NCBI RefSeq assembly: GCF_026340255.1
Contig: NZ_JAPEPJ010000001.1
Location: 3,527,001-3,591,000, forward strand
Source: Streptomyces sp. NBC_01408
Lineage (GTDB): Bacteria > Actinomycetota > Actinomycetes > Streptomycetales > Streptomycetaceae
DNA length: 64,000 nt
Reading direction: 5' to 3'
Positions 7,717 to 17,263 of this stretch are shown here, in pieces. Each line of letters begins with the position of its first letter. Position 1 is the stretch's first letter. Position numbers and translations under genes: made by a program. Below the pieces are notes generated by a model. That model searched no databases. It was not told the DNA's origin and saw only the letters and a program-made list of their open reading frames with translations.

Positions 7717-8403
7717 TCAGGACAGCTTGCCGCCGTAGTCCGGCAGCTTGACGGTGCGTTCGGCGTGCCCGCCGACGAGGTCGGTCGGGCTGTTGCCGAT
7801 GTTGGCGATGATCGTGTAGCCGCGCGCCTCGATCTCGGCGCGCTTGCCCGTCTTGTACGCGCTGACCTCGTCGAACAGGTCCGGCAGATCGCGGACGTAG
7901 AGCCCCGAGACCGGGTAGCTGACGGCCTTGAGGTTGCGCTCGGTGAGGGAGTGGATGATCCCGGGGCGGGCGGTCACGAAGAAGACGGCGACCCCGCGCT
8001 CGTGCGCGTACTGGGTGAGTGCGCGGACCTTGGCGATCGCGGGCGTCGGGAAGGTCCAGAACCAGTGGAAGTCCGTCTCCAGCGACGTGTTGTCGATGTC
8101 GAGGACGAGGGCGGGCTTCTCGCCGGCGGGCGAGGCGGCGATGCGCTGCTCGATGGCGGGGCGGGCCGCGTCGATGACGGCCGCGACGTCCCGCTGCCAG
8201 GTGGCGTAGTCGATGCCCAGGATCGCCGCGTTGCCGCCGGGTGCGGAGGCGGTGACGGCGGCGGCCGCGGGGACGGGGGCCGGAGCCGGGGCCGCCTGTG
8301 CGGCGGTGGCCGGAACCAGCGCCAGGATCGCGCCGGCGGCGGCCGCTCCGACGGCGGCGGTACGGGTGGCATGGGCGGTGCGGGTGCGGCGGGTGCTGCG
8401 CAT
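7717..8403 (-). CDS. Secreted HAD-superfamily acid phosphatase
   Basis: Predicted exported phosphatase of the plant VSP/class B acid phosphatase-like HAD family, 228 residues. A twin-Arg-containing signal peptide (MRSTRRTRTAHATRT, then a hydrophobic stretch ending AQAAPA) is followed by an Ala/Pro linker. The HAD motif I nucleophile is in LVLDIDNTSLETD (DxDxT), motif II Thr is in FFVTARP, and the motif III/IV region is NIGNSPTDLVGG, where an Asp follows the expected position. The start at 8403 has GAGGAGCG upstream; the frame extends further but without a better site. Monocistronic, convergent with the DUF4360 pair. Substrate unknown. Confidence 0.85.
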   Translation of the reverse strand: MRSTRRTRTAHATRTAAVGAAAAGAILALVPATAAQAAPAPAPVPAAAAVTASAPGGNAAILGIDYATWQRDVAAVIDAARPAIEQRIAASPAGEKPALVLDIDNTSLETDFHWFWTFPTPAIAKVRALTQYAHERGVAVFFVTARPGIIHSLTERNLKAVSYPVSGLYVRDLPDLFDEVSAYKTGKRAEIEARGYTIIANIGNSPTDLVGGHAERTVKLPDYGGKLS

Positions 8404-8544
8404 GGGGGACGCTCCTCGGTCACGCAATTGGCATGTACGCGACCAGATTCGGTCAACCTCGGCCCCATGTCTACTGGCCGGTAAGGAACTTTTCGTGGCC
8501 GAGGGGTGAATGATCACCCCCGGCGCCCCGACGGCACCGCAAAC

Positions 8545-10367
<1,823 letters not shown>

Positions 10368-10377
10368 CCCGAACCCG

Positions 10378-10416
10378 TCGTCCTTCCGGCCGGGCGGGAA
10401 CCGGCCGGAAGGACGA
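10378..10416 (+). terminator. Terminator of the trypsin gene
   Basis: A 14-bp perfect stem, TCGTCCTTCCGGCC (10378-10391) and GGCCGGAAGGACGA (10403-10416), with an 11-base loop, 11 bases after the stop codon. There is no T-tract, as is usual in streptomycetes. Confidence 0.8.
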
Positions 10417-10605
10417 GGCGCCGCCCCCCGGACGTACGTATCGTCGGACGCAGTACCGCGAGGCCGGAACACCGCCGTCCCCGCCCCGCGGCACCCACCC
10501 GACGGTCCGCGGTGCGGTTGCGGGCCGACCCGCACGCCGGTCCCATGGAAAGAACCCGCCGGGGAAGAGGAAACCGGCAGCGGGCGACAGTGGGGCAGGT
10601 GGCGC

Positions 10606-11262
10606 ATGGCGATCAGAGTGGTCATCGCGGACGACCAGGACATGGTCAGGACCGGATTCCGGATGATCCTCGAGAGCCAGCCCGACATCGAGGTCGTCGC
10701 CGACGTCGTCGACGGAGAAGCCGCCCTCGCCGCCGTCGCCGAACACCGGCCGGACGTCCTCCTCCTCGACATCCGCATGCCGAAGCTCGACGGCCTCGAA
10801 GTCACCCGACGGCTCTCCGCCCACAACGGACCGCGCATCGTCATCGTCACCACCTTCGACCTCGACGAGTACGTCCACGCGGCGCTCCATGGCGGAGCAT
10901 CCGGCTTCCTCCTGAAAGACGCCAGCCCGGCCATGCTGGTTGAGGCCGTACGGGCGGCAGCCGTCGGCGACTCCCTCGTCTCACCCGCCATCACCGTGCG
11001 GCTGCTGCGCGAGATGGCCCTGCGAACCCCCGCCGCCGCCGCGGCCCGCCGCCCCGCCGAGCCCCTCACCGAACGCGAGCGGGACGTCGTACGCTGCCTG
11101 GCGCGCGGCCTGACCAACGCCGAGATCGCCGGGGAACTCTTCGTATCCCTCTCCACCGTCAAGACCCACCTGGCCAACGTCCAGGCCAAACTCGACGCCC
11201 GCAACCGCGTCGAGATCGCCGCCTGGGCCTGGGAAAGCGGCCTCGCCGCCAGTACGGCGTGA
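10606..11262 (+). CDS. NarL/LuxR-family two-component response regulator
   Basis: 218 residues. The receiver domain (1-120) has acidic pair D9/D10, phospho-acceptor D55 in VLLLDIRMP, the Thr of VTTF and the Lys in GFLLKDA. The C-terminal LuxR-type HTH (about 150-212) shows LTERERDVVRCLARG and LFVSLSTVKTHLANVQAKL. Start ATG 10606. The next gene on the same strand, about 0.9 kb away, is a HisKA_3 histidine kinase, the normal partner type of NarL regulators, so the two probably form one system even though a repeat block separates them. The target genes are not evident. Confidence 0.92.
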   Translation: MAIRVVIADDQDMVRTGFRMILESQPDIEVVADVVDGEAALAAVAEHRPDVLLLDIRMPKLDGLEVTRRLSAHNGPRIVIVTTFDLDEYVHAALHGGASGFLLKDASPAMLVEAVRAAAVGDSLVSPAITVRLLREMALRTPAAAAARRPAEPLTERERDVVRCLARGLTNAEIAGELFVSLSTVKTHLANVQAKLDARNRVEIAAWAWESGLAASTA

Positions 11263-11274
11263 CGCCGCACCCCC

Positions 11275-11830
11275 AACCACCCCCCACCCCCCGGCCCCGC
11301 CACGCCCAGGCGCCTGCGGGGCGGGGCCGGGGGGCGGTCCGGGGCTGCGCCGCGGTTCGGGCCCGCGGGGCGGTTCGGGGCTGCGCCCGCGCTGCTGCCA
11401 CTGCCTGCGCTGCGGTTCGGGCCTGCGCCCGCGCTGCTGCCACTGCCTGCGCTGCGGTTCGGGCCCGGGCTGCTGCCACTGCCTGCGCCCCGGTTCCGGC
11501 CCGTGCTGGGGCCCGGGCTGCTGCCCCGGCCTGCCCTGTGGTTCGGGGCCGCGCTGCGGTTTGGGCTTGTGCTGTGGTCTGGACTCGCGCTGTGGTTCGG
11601 GGCTGCGCCGCTGCCCCGGCCTGCGCCACGGTTCCAGCCAGCGCTGGGGTCCGGGCCCGGGCCCGCGCTGCGGTTCCGGCCTGCGCTGCGGTCCTGGGCT
11701 GCGCGGCGGTTCGGGGCTGCGCAGCGGTTCGAGGCTGCGCTGCTGTCCCGGCCTGCGCAGCGGTTCGGGGCTGTGCTGTGGTCTGGGCTCGCGGGGCAGT
11801 TCGGGGCTGCGCCGCGGTTCGGGCTCGCCG
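11275..11830. repeat. Degenerate tandem repeat block between response regulator and kinase genes
   Basis: About 0.55 kb built from degenerate roughly 18-bp units of the type GGGCTGCGCTGCGGTTCG. It includes one perfect 42-bp tandem duplication (11381-11422 and 11423-11464) and a third partial copy. The full gene-free interval is 11263-12164. Long frames stay open on both strands through it, but they are hexapeptide repeats (such as RTAAQP on the minus strand) and I treat them as non-coding. The rest of the gap up to the kinase start is GC-rich and shows no recognisable promoter. Confidence 0.8.
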
Positions 11831-12164
11831 TCGGGCGGTTTCCGTCGGGTCGCGTTGCGTGGTTCCCCCGATCGGCTGGGCCCTGCACGGGCGCACGGGC
11901 GCCCGTACCGGGCCGGGTCCGGGCGGTCCGCCGCGATGGCTGGGCGTGCCCGAGGTTTGCCGTGCGGTGGCTGCGGCCCGCGCCGCGGCCCGGGCTGCGC
12001 CGTGCCGCTGCCGCTGCCGCTGCCGCGGCGGGGGCGTTCGCGGTGCCGGCGGTGCGGCCGGCAGGGTCCCGTAGCGGCGGCGGACCGGGGTCGGGCCTGA
12101 GCGCCGCTGCCGGAACAAGGCGCGGGCGCGGCGGCGGGCCCCGTAGCGGCGGCGGGGGAGCGCC

Positions 12165-13373
12165 GTGAGTCCGCTCGCCAGCTGGGCGCGACGGCACCCG
12201 CACGCCGCCGACTGGATCCGGCTCTGCCTCTCCCTCGTCCTGCTCGCCCTCGTCACCTTCGAGGGCGTCGTGCTCGCCCGCCAGCCCAGCCTCCCGCACG
12301 CCGCCGTATGGGTCTCCGGCATCCTCGTCTGCCTCAGCGCCGCACCCTGGCCCGCCGTCCCCCTCCTCGCCCGCGCCTGGTTCGCCGCCGCCGTCACCTG
12401 GACCGCCACCCTCCTCCTCATCTTCGGCAACCACCCCCTCGTCGTCTGGGGCGGCGGCGAGGCCATCGCCCTCCTCGTCCTCCTCTCCCAGGTCCTGCTC
12501 CGCGCCCCCGCCCGCACCGCCGCAGTCCTCGGCCCGCTCCTCGGACTCGGCTGCACGGCCGTCCCCGTCCGGGACACCGACCCCGGGCGCTTCACCCTCC
12601 TCTTCTCCGTCCTGACCGTCGTCGTCGGCGCGTACTCGCTCCTGCTGCGCCTCCAGTCCGTCCAGCGCGTGCGCGAACTGCGCGCCGTACGCACCGCCGA
12701 ACGCCTCGAACTCGCCCGCGAACTCCACGACCTCGTCGCCCACCACGTCACCGGGATCGTCGTCGAGGCCCGCGCCGCCCGGTACACCAAGGTCTCCGCG
12801 GACCGCGCCGCCGAGATCTTCGGCCGCATCGAGACCGCGGGCGACGAGGCCCTCGGCTCGATGCGCCGCCTCGTCAAGATCCTCCGGGAGGACGAGGCCG
12901 CAACGGCGCCCGGAGCCGGAGCCGGAGCCGGAGCCAGCTCCGGAGCAGCGGCCGGCAGCCGCGCGGGCACCGCCCCCGTCGCCGGCCTCGCCGACATCCG
13001 CGGGCTCACCGAACGCTTCTCCGTGACCGGCCCGCCCGTCGTCCTCTACATCGAGGAAGGCCTGGCCAACCGCCTCCCCGGAGACGTCGCCGCCACCGCC
13101 CACCGCATCGTCCTCGAAGCCCTCACCAACATCGGCAAACACGCCGCCACCGCCACCGCCGTACGCATCGGCCTGCGCACCGTCCCCGCCGGCCTCGAAG
13201 TCCGCATCGCCGACGGCGGCGGCCGCCCCGCCCGCCTCTCCGAACAGGCCCGCGGCGGCGGCTACGGCCTCGCCGGCATGGCCGAACGCGCCGAAGCCCT
13301 CGGCGGCTCCCTCACCGCCGGCCCCGCCCCCGAAGGCGGCTGGCTCGTCACCGCGGTCCTGCCGCTCGTCTAG
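12165..13373 (+). CDS. Two-component sensor histidine kinase (HisKA_3)
   Basis: 402-residue membrane kinase. The N-terminal half has about five hydrophobic helices (residues 15-160) with short loops, so sensing is likely within or near the membrane. The dimerisation/phosphoacceptor segment RLELARELHDLVAHHVTGIV places the acceptor His at 188. An Ala/Gly-rich linker (about 246-268) precedes the ATPase domain: N-box ALTNIGKHA, then DGGGRPARL and GGGYGLAGMAERAEALGG. The GTG start at 12165 follows GGGGGAG. It is the expected partner of the NarL-type regulator upstream, from which it is separated by repeats. A 15-bp stem overlaps the stop. Confidence 0.9.
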   Translation: MSPLASWARRHPHAADWIRLCLSLVLLALVTFEGVVLARQPSLPHAAVWVSGILVCLSAAPWPAVPLLARAWFAAAVTWTATLLLIFGNHPLVVWGGGEAIALLVLLSQVLLRAPARTAAVLGPLLGLGCTAVPVRDTDPGRFTLLFSVLTVVVGAYSLLLRLQSVQRVRELRAVRTAERLELARELHDLVAHHVTGIVVEARAARYTKVSADRAAEIFGRIETAGDEALGSMRRLVKILREDEAATAPGAGAGAGASSGAAAGSRAGTAPVAGLADIRGLTERFSVTGPPVVLYIEEGLANRLPGDVAATAHRIVLEALTNIGKHAATATAVRIGLRTVPAGLEVRIADGGGRPARLSEQARGGGYGLAGMAERAEALGGSLTAGPAPEGGWLVTAVLPLV

Positions 13374-13419
13374 TGCTGTGGCCGGAAAGGTTCACCGGGT
13401 CGCGCCGGCCACAGCACTA
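13371..13419 (+). terminator. Hairpin overlapping the kinase stop codon
   Basis: A perfect 15-bp inverted repeat TAGTGCTGTGGCCGG (13371-13385) and CCGGCCACAGCACTA (13405-13419) with a 19-base loop. The left arm begins with the kinase stop codon. The CACAGCACTAG arm recurs elsewhere in the window (49763-49778; related at 39127-39140). Confidence 0.8.
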
Positions 13420-13479
13420 GGACATTCCCCAGGGCGTCTCACTGACTGACTGGCCGAAGAACCACCGGCCCCCGCCACG

Positions 13480-13485
13480 TATTCT
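13480..13485 (+). promoter_or_regulatory. -10 element for leaderless chorismate mutase mRNA
   Basis: TATTCT ends 8 bases before the ATG at 13494, and no Shine-Dalgarno lies between. That spacing puts the transcription start on or next to the start codon, so the mRNA is probably leaderless. No good -35 is seen. Confidence 0.45.
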
Positions 13486-13493
13486 CGGTGACC

Positions 13494-13835
13494 ATGAACA
13501 AGAGCGACAGCGACAACGGCACCGGCGGGATCGACGCGGACGTCACCGCCGAGCTGGCCCGACTGCGGGACAGCATCGACAACATCGACGCGGCCGTGGT
13601 CCACATGCTCGCCGAGCGCTTCAAGTGCACCCAGCAGGTCGGCCACCTCAAGGCCAAGCACCAGCTGCCCCCGGCCGACCCGAACCGCGAGGCCAGCCAG
13701 ATCGCCCGGCTGCGCCAGCTCGCCGAGAACGCCAAGCTCGACCCGGCCTTCGCCGAGAAGCTCCTCAACTTCATCATCGCCGAGGTCATCCGCCACCACG
13801 AGACCATCGCCGCGGGCGAAGACGCCCCCTCCTAG
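13494..13835 (+). CDS. Chorismate mutase, AroQ class
   Basis: Small all-helical enzyme, 113 residues, converting chorismate to prephenate for Phe/Tyr synthesis. Typical segments: LARLRDSIDNIDAAVVHMLAERF, Lys in GHLKAKH, and NFIIAEVIRHHE. Monofunctional, with no dehydratase or dehydrogenase fusion. A GTG at 13488 is in frame, but the ATG at 13494 sits at the expected transcription start behind TATTCT and is preferred. The stop codon TAG is shared with the left end of a repeat element (TAGGGGGTGTCCGGTGG) also found after the TPR gene near 50.9 kb. Confidence 0.9.
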   Translation: MNKSDSDNGTGGIDADVTAELARLRDSIDNIDAAVVHMLAERFKCTQQVGHLKAKHQLPPADPNREASQIARLRQLAENAKLDPAFAEKLLNFIIAEVIRHHETIAAGEDAPS

Positions 13836-13849
13836 GGGGTGTCCGGTGG
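13832..13849. repeat. CTAG-anchored repeat end (partial MITE/IS terminus)
   Basis: CTAGGGGGTGTCCGGTGG matches the left terminus of the MITE at 50912 and likewise begins in the stop codon of the upstream gene. No matching right end is visible in the following 170 bases. The intervening sequence (ending ...CGCGGGCTAGACC near 13930) looks like another dispersed Streptomyces repeat. Confidence 0.6.
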
Positions 13850-14007
13850 GGTCCGCCGGGTCGCGCCGCCCGGCACGGCGCCTCGCCGCGTTGCCGGAGC
13901 GCCCGAGTACGTCCAGTACAACGCGGGCTAGACCGACAGGATCAGCAAGAGACGATCTCGATCACACCCACTGGGGGACCGGCCGCCCCTTGCGGCAGCA
14001 TGGGCCC

Positions 14008-16584
14008 ATGTCCGCACTGACGCGCAACGAAGCGCAGCACCGAGCCCAGCTCCTCGAAGTCCACCACTACGCCGTCACCCTCGACCTCACCGGCGACGAC
14101 GAAACCTTCGACTCCACCACCGTCATCCGCTTCAGCGCCCGCGCGGCCGGTGACACCTTCCTGGAGCTGAAACCGGACGAACTGCGCTCCGTCACGCTCG
14201 ACGGCCACCCCCTCGACCCCGCCACCCTCACCGGCAACCGCCTCCCCCTCACCGGGCTGGCCGAAGGCCCCCACGAACTGCGCGCCGACACCCGCATGCG
14301 CTACTCCCGCACCGGCGAGGGCCTGCACCGCTTCACCGACCCCGCGGACGGGCACACGTACGTCTACAGCCAGATGTTCCTCGACGACGTCCAACGGGTC
14401 TTCCCCGCCTTCGACCAGCCCGACCTGAAGGCCGTCTTCGAGTTCACCGTCACCGCCCCCGCACACTGGACCGTCCTCGCCAACGGCATCACCACACGCG
14501 TCGACGACACAGGCAGCACGGGCAGTACGGGCGGCACGGGCAGCACGGGCGCTACGGGCGCCGCAGCCGGCACGGACGGCGCGGCCGCCGTGTGGCGGTC
14601 CGCCGCCACACCCCCCATCCCCACCTACCTCGCCGCCGTCGCCGCAGGCCCCTGGCACAGCGTGACCACCCGACACGCCGGCCTGCCCTTCGGCATCCAC
14701 TGCCGCCAGTCCCTCGCCCCCCACCTGGACGACGACGCCGAAGAGATCCTCTCCGTCACCAAGGACTGCTTCGACCGCTACCAGCAGAAGTTCACCGAGC
14801 CCTACCCCTTCGACTCCTACGACCAGGCCTTCGTCCCCGAATTCAACTCCGGCGCCATGGAGAACCCCGGCCTCGTCACCTTCCGCGACGAGTTCATCTA
14901 CCGCTCCGCCGTCACCGACACCGAACGCCAGCACCGCGCCATGGTCATCGCCCACGAAATGGCCCACATGTGGTTCGGCGACCTCGTCACCATGCGCTGG
15001 TTCGACGACATCTGGCTCAACGAGTCCTTCGCCGAATACATGGGCTACCAGACCCTCGCCGAAGCCACCCGCTTCACCGGCACCTGGACCGAGTTCGGCG
15101 TCGCCCGCAAGTCCTGGGGCTACGACGCCGACCAGCGCCCCTCCACCCACCCCGTCGCCCCCGCCCCCGAAGACGTCCCCGACACCGCCTCCGCCCTCCT
15201 CAACTTCGACGGCATCTCCTACGCCAAGGGCGCCTCCGTCCTGCGCCAGCTCGTCGCCTGGCTCGGCGAGAAGGACTTCCTGGCCGGCATCAACACCCAC
15301 TTCACCCGCCACAAGTTCGCCAACGCCTCACTCGCCGACTTCGTCGACTCCCTCGCCGCCCACACCGAACGCGACGTCCACGCCTGGGCCGACATCTGGC
15401 TGCGCACCACCGGCATCGACACCCTCACCCCCAAGATCCACGTGAGCACCGACGACACCCCCGGCTGGACCCTCACCGTCGACCACCGCGGCACCCGCCC
15501 CCACCGCATCGCAGCCGGCGTCTACGACCACGACCCCGCCGACGGCCGCGTCCTGGAACTGCGCGAACTCCTCGACCTCGACGTCCCCTCCGACGAAATC
15601 GTCTCCGTCGGCGGCCCCCGCCCCGCACTCCTCGTCCTCAACGACGGCGACTTCACCTACGCCAAGGTCCGGCTCGACGACACCTCCGTCGAAACCGTCC
15701 TGCGCAACCTCTCCGGCATCCCCGACCCGCTCACCCGAGCCGTCGTCTGGAACTCCCTGCGCGACATGGTCCGCGACGGCGAACTCGACCCGCAGGACTA
15801 CCTCACCACCGCCGGCGCACACCTGCCCGCAGAAGACGACCTGGCCGTCGTCCAAGGCGTCCTCTCCTTCGCCCGCACCCAGATCGCCGACCGCTACGTC
15901 CTCCCCGAGAACCGCAACGCCACCCTCTCCACCATCACCTCCATCGCCCGCGCCCTCCTGCGCCGCACCGAAGACGGCTCCGACCCCGGCCTGCGGCTCG
16001 CCGCCGTACGCACCGCCATCGACAGCGCCACCCAGCCCGACACCCTCGCCGCCTGGCTCGCCGACGACACCGTCCCCGGAGGCCCCGAACTCGACCCCGA
16101 GCTGCGCTGGCGCATCCTCGCCCGCCTCAGCGTCCTCGGCGCCGTCGGAGAGAGCGACATCGAAGCCGCCCTCACCGCCGACCCCAGCGCCACCGGAGAG
16201 GAAGGCGCCGCCCGCTGCCGCGCCGCCCTCCCCACCGCCCAGGCCAAGACAGCCGCCTGGCAGCGCCTCTTCCACGACGACAGCCTCTCCAACTACCTGT
16301 TCACCGCCGTCGCCCAAGGCTTCTGGCAGCCCGAACAGACCGAACTCGTACGGGACTACGTGTCGCGCTACTACCCCGAAGCCGTCGCCCTCGCCGCCCG
16401 CCGCGGCCCGGCCATCGGAGAGGCCGCCGGCCGCTGGGCGTTCCCCGCGTACGCCATCGACGAGGCCAACCTCCAGGCAGGCCGCGCCTGCCTCGCCGAC
16501 CCGGACATCCTCCCGACGCTGCGCCGCAAGCTCGACGACCAACTCGCGGACCTGGCCCGAGCGCTGCCCCTGCGGGGGGCTTAG
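14008..16584 (+). CDS. pepN: Aminopeptidase N (M1 family)
   Basis: Zinc aminopeptidase, 858 residues, normal for actinobacterial PepN; cytoplasmic, trims N-terminal residues from peptides. Seen: substrate-recognition GAMEN (282-286), zinc site HEMAHMWFGD (316-325), and third ligand E339 in WLNESFAEYMG. The C-terminal half is the helical ERAP1-like domain. Odd: residues 168-194 are a Gly/Ser/Thr/Ala low-complexity insert (DTGSTGSTGGTGSTGATG...) coded by short repeats in the N-terminal beta domain just before TPPIPTYLAAVAAG. The start at 14008 is chosen because upstream residues are repeat-derived and not conserved-looking; no strong Shine-Dalgarno is seen. Confidence 0.95.
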   Translation: MSALTRNEAQHRAQLLEVHHYAVTLDLTGDDETFDSTTVIRFSARAAGDTFLELKPDELRSVTLDGHPLDPATLTGNRLPLTGLAEGPHELRADTRMRYSRTGEGLHRFTDPADGHTYVYSQMFLDDVQRVFPAFDQPDLKAVFEFTVTAPAHWTVLANGITTRVDDTGSTGSTGGTGSTGATGAAAGTDGAAAVWRSAATPPIPTYLAAVAAGPWHSVTTRHAGLPFGIHCRQSLAPHLDDDAEEILSVTKDCFDRYQQKFTEPYPFDSYDQAFVPEFNSGAMENPGLVTFRDEFIYRSAVTDTERQHRAMVIAHEMAHMWFGDLVTMRWFDDIWLNESFAEYMGYQTLAEATRFTGTWTEFGVARKSWGYDADQRPSTHPVAPAPEDVPDTASALLNFDGISYAKGASVLRQLVAWLGEKDFLAGINTHFTRHKFANASLADFVDSLAAHTERDVHAWADIWLRTTGIDTLTPKIHVSTDDTPGWTLTVDHRGTRPHRIAAGVYDHDPADGRVLELRELLDLDVPSDEIVSVGGPRPALLVLNDGDFTYAKVRLDDTSVETVLRNLSGIPDPLTRAVVWNSLRDMVRDGELDPQDYLTTAGAHLPAEDDLAVVQGVLSFARTQIADRYVLPENRNATLSTITSIARALLRRTEDGSDPGLRLAAVRTAIDSATQPDTLAAWLADDTVPGGPELDPELRWRILARLSVLGAVGESDIEAALTADPSATGEEGAARCRAALPTAQAKTAAWQRLFHDDSLSNYLFTAVAQGFWQPEQTELVRDYVSRYYPEAVALAARRGPAIGEAAGRWAFPAYAIDEANLQAGRACLADPDILPTLRRKLDDQLADLARALPLRGA

Positions 16585-16616
16585 CAGTTCCGGGGGCCTC
16601 TGCGGCGCCGTTGCAC

Positions 16617-17086
16617 GGGGCTCTGCCCCGGACCCCGCGCCTCAATCGCCGGCGGGGCTGGGTTTGGCCTTGGCCCTGGCGGGGGCTTGGCGGGGTGTGG
16701 GTCGGTGCCGCTCCGGAGCGTCTCCTCGGCTCGCGCACTGAGCCCCGGCTACGAAAGCCCGGCCTGGGTTGCGCGCTCGTCCTGCGGGGACTCTCCTGCG
16801 CGACCCCGCCCCACGCCCGGGCTCCGGAAGCGGAAGCCGGGGTGGAGGGGAGTGGGGACGCGCAGGGTTGTCCCCGCAGGACGAGCGCGCAACCCAGGCC
16901 GAGGACGTCAGATCGGGCTCAGTGCGCGAGCCGAGGAGACAACCCGGAGCGGCCCCGCGGACCGACCCCACCGACCAGGCCCGGCGCAGCCGAACCCACC
17001 CCGCCAGAGGCGAAGCCCCAGGGGCGAAGGCAGGGCCAAATCCAGCCCCGCCGGCGTTTGAGGCGCGGGGTCCGGGGCGGAGCCCC
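16617..17086. repeat. 470-bp long imperfect inverted repeat downstream of pepN
   Basis: Fills most of the 679-bp gene-free interval 16585-17263. Nested arms: 16617-16661 pairs with 17042-17086 (about 45 bp, few mismatches); 16722-16745 with 16915-16938 (24 bp, perfect); 16761-16790 with 16871-16900 (30 bp, perfect). The outer arms belong to the same repeat family as the palindrome inside hrpB at 44179-44275 (core TCAATCGCCGG / CCGGCGTTTGAGG). It could fold into one long hairpin and may terminate pepN transcription. The remaining 17087-17263 holds no gene. Confidence 0.85.
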
Positions 17087-17263
17087 AGGGGCACGGCGCA
17101 ACCGGGCTCGTACGCGCAGCGACGGCCGAGCCGCCCGCAGGGCAAACGGTGAGCCCGGACAAACCCCGGCGGTTACCCCATTCGGGTCGGATCGTTGTAC
17201 CGGCCGGGTGCCCCGCCCCAGCCACCCCAACGGCAGCGCCGAACCCGCCTCCGGAGGACTCCG

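Noticed and set aside
11275..11830. CRISPR array
   Set aside because: Units are contiguous degenerate tandem repeats without unique spacers, and no cas genes are present.
11259..12074. A 271-codon plus-strand frame that overlaps the response regulator stop (GTGA)
   Set aside because: The position is tempting for coupling, but the product is only Ala/Val/Arg/Cys repeats from the tandem units, with all other frames open as well.
17090..17263. Iron-box (DmdR/IdeR) operator before the desA-like gene
   Set aside because: No TTAGGTTAGGCTCACCTAA-like sequence is present in the upstream region.
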